Part shown: positions 63,090 through 64,000 of the stretch, piece by piece
Position numbering within the stretch: the first letter of the stretch is position 1
How the letters are laid out: each line of letters starts with the position of its first letter
Source: an uncultured Crocinitomix sp.
Lineage (GTDB): Bacteria; Bacteroidota; Bacteroidia; Flavobacteriales_D; Crocinitomicaceae
Assembly (NCBI GenBank): GCA_905478225.1
Contig: CAJQHR010000004.1
Span: forward strand, 1-64,000
Length of the DNA stretch: 64,000 nucleotides
Direction: 5' to 3'
Translations under genes and position numbers: made by a program
The notes under the pieces: generated by a model
The model's database searches: none
What the model was told of the DNA's origin: nothing
What the model saw: only the letters and a program-made list of their open reading frames with translations

Positions 63090-64000
63090 TTAAAATTCAA
63101 TTACGCCTAATTTATCTCCTTTTCTTCCTCTGGCATACATAAATACCATTTCTTCATCTGCGTCTTCGCAAATTTTTGGAACTAAACGGAGACCTCCTTC
63201 TTCAAACTCAAATAGTTTTTCTTTTGAGGTTTGACCTTCACTATCAATTAAGACACGAACACCAACAGTCTTGCGCTTCAATTTTTTCTTTTGTTGCTTG
63301 GTCATTCCATCTGTATCTACAGAATTAGATTCACGGTCGTTATAAATGATACTAATCTCATTTCCATCAACCACACTAAAGAATGACGAATAATAACCTC
63401 CATCATTTGTAGATACTTGATATTTATCAATTACAGACTTCCATAATATTTCACCCTCAGCATTAAAATTAACGGCAATTACATCTTTATAGTAGTAGTA
63501 ATAGGTAGTTGTTGTACGCGTATTTCCTTGTGAGTCGGTGTATGTTCGTGTAACAACGCGCATATAGTATTGTTCGGCCAATAAGCAAGTGGTGCCATCA
63601 GGCTTTACAATCAAATCTCGAACAATGTATTGGTAGAAAGTAGGTGCTGTCTCTTTTTCACCTTTCTTTTTCTTTTTATCGTTCTTTTTGTCTAATTTTT
63701 TCTTGGCTTTATCTGACCATCCTTGCGTAATAAAATCTTCCTCGAAATCTTCAAAATTCGATCCTTTTGATTTTAAGTTCGCGTCATATCTTGAATAGAA
63801 TGTTCCTGAAATTCCGCCAGATTCTTTACCAATTAATCCTGATACAATAATTCCGTCATCTTCATTAATCGTAAATGTAAACCCTTTCACCTCGCGATCT
63901 TCAATATCCACTTCAAGTACTTCAATATCACCTGATTCTAACTCTAACACTAATATTTCTAAATTTCCGTAAGTGGTGTATTCTCTTTTTCTTAAACGGC
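63090..64000 (-). CDS. hypothetical protein, 5' end beyond the window
   Basis: Open frame continues upstream of the listed 63950 start (RLRKREYTTYGNLEILVLELESGD) to the window edge. Confidence 0.6.
   Translation of the reverse strand, partial: RLRKREYTTYGNLEILVLELESGDIEVLEVDIEDREVKGFTFTINEDDGIIVSGLIGKESGGISGTFYSRYDANLKSKGSNFEDFEEDFITQGWSDKAKKKLDKKNDKKKKKGEKETAPTFYQYIVRDLIVKPDGTTCLLAEQYYMRVVTRTYTDSQGNTRTTTTYYYYYKDVIAVNFNAEGEILWKSVIDKYQVSTNDGGYYSSFFSVVDGNEISIIYNDRESNSVDTDGMTKQQKKKLKRKTVGVRVLIDSEGQTSKEKLFEFEEGGLRLVPKICEDADEEMVFMYARGRKGDKLGVIEF

Overview
This 64 kb window looks like a chromosomal segment from a Flavobacteriia-like Bacteroidota bacterium. The evidence is low GC, a T9SS-sorted subtilase, LptD and SpmAB-type housekeeping genes, a propeller/Y_Y_Y sensor and Bacteroidota-style promoters. 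About 60 CDS are supported. They include msrA (broken), a DEAD-box helicase, a large TraB/GumN fusion, a GNAT, a heterodisulfide-reductase-like Fe-S pair with an embedded HAD gene, MCE/MlaD, an amidase, lptD, accA, ispE, tandem AlkD-like/AlkC-like repair genes, pcm with two unknown coupled genes, a propeller-SpoIIE phosphatase, an ABC transporter, an aminotransferase, Omp85, Sua5/YrdC, fhs-fdhD, gap, trxB, LOG and M48. I saw no rRNA, tRNA, CRISPR, prophage or intact IS. The strongest unexplained signal is a high density of interrupted coding sequences, about eight loci. Some breaks fall at homopolymers (A8, A6, T5, C9 tracts). Others are clean in-frame nonsense codons with a conserved reading frame downstream: two in a TPR histidine kinase and one in an ATP-grasp-like gene. 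Other items are a perfect 13-bp C(GAAA)G hairpin inside fdhD, a possible three-way-junction RNA upstream of the AlkD-like gene, a gene-end-associated dispersed repeat, a pcm-linked two-gene module of unknown function, a trio of tiny His/Cys-bearing ORFs, and a ~109-bp inverted-repeat-bounded (MITE-like) element. No convincing complete new system is proven; the best candidates are flagged with tests.
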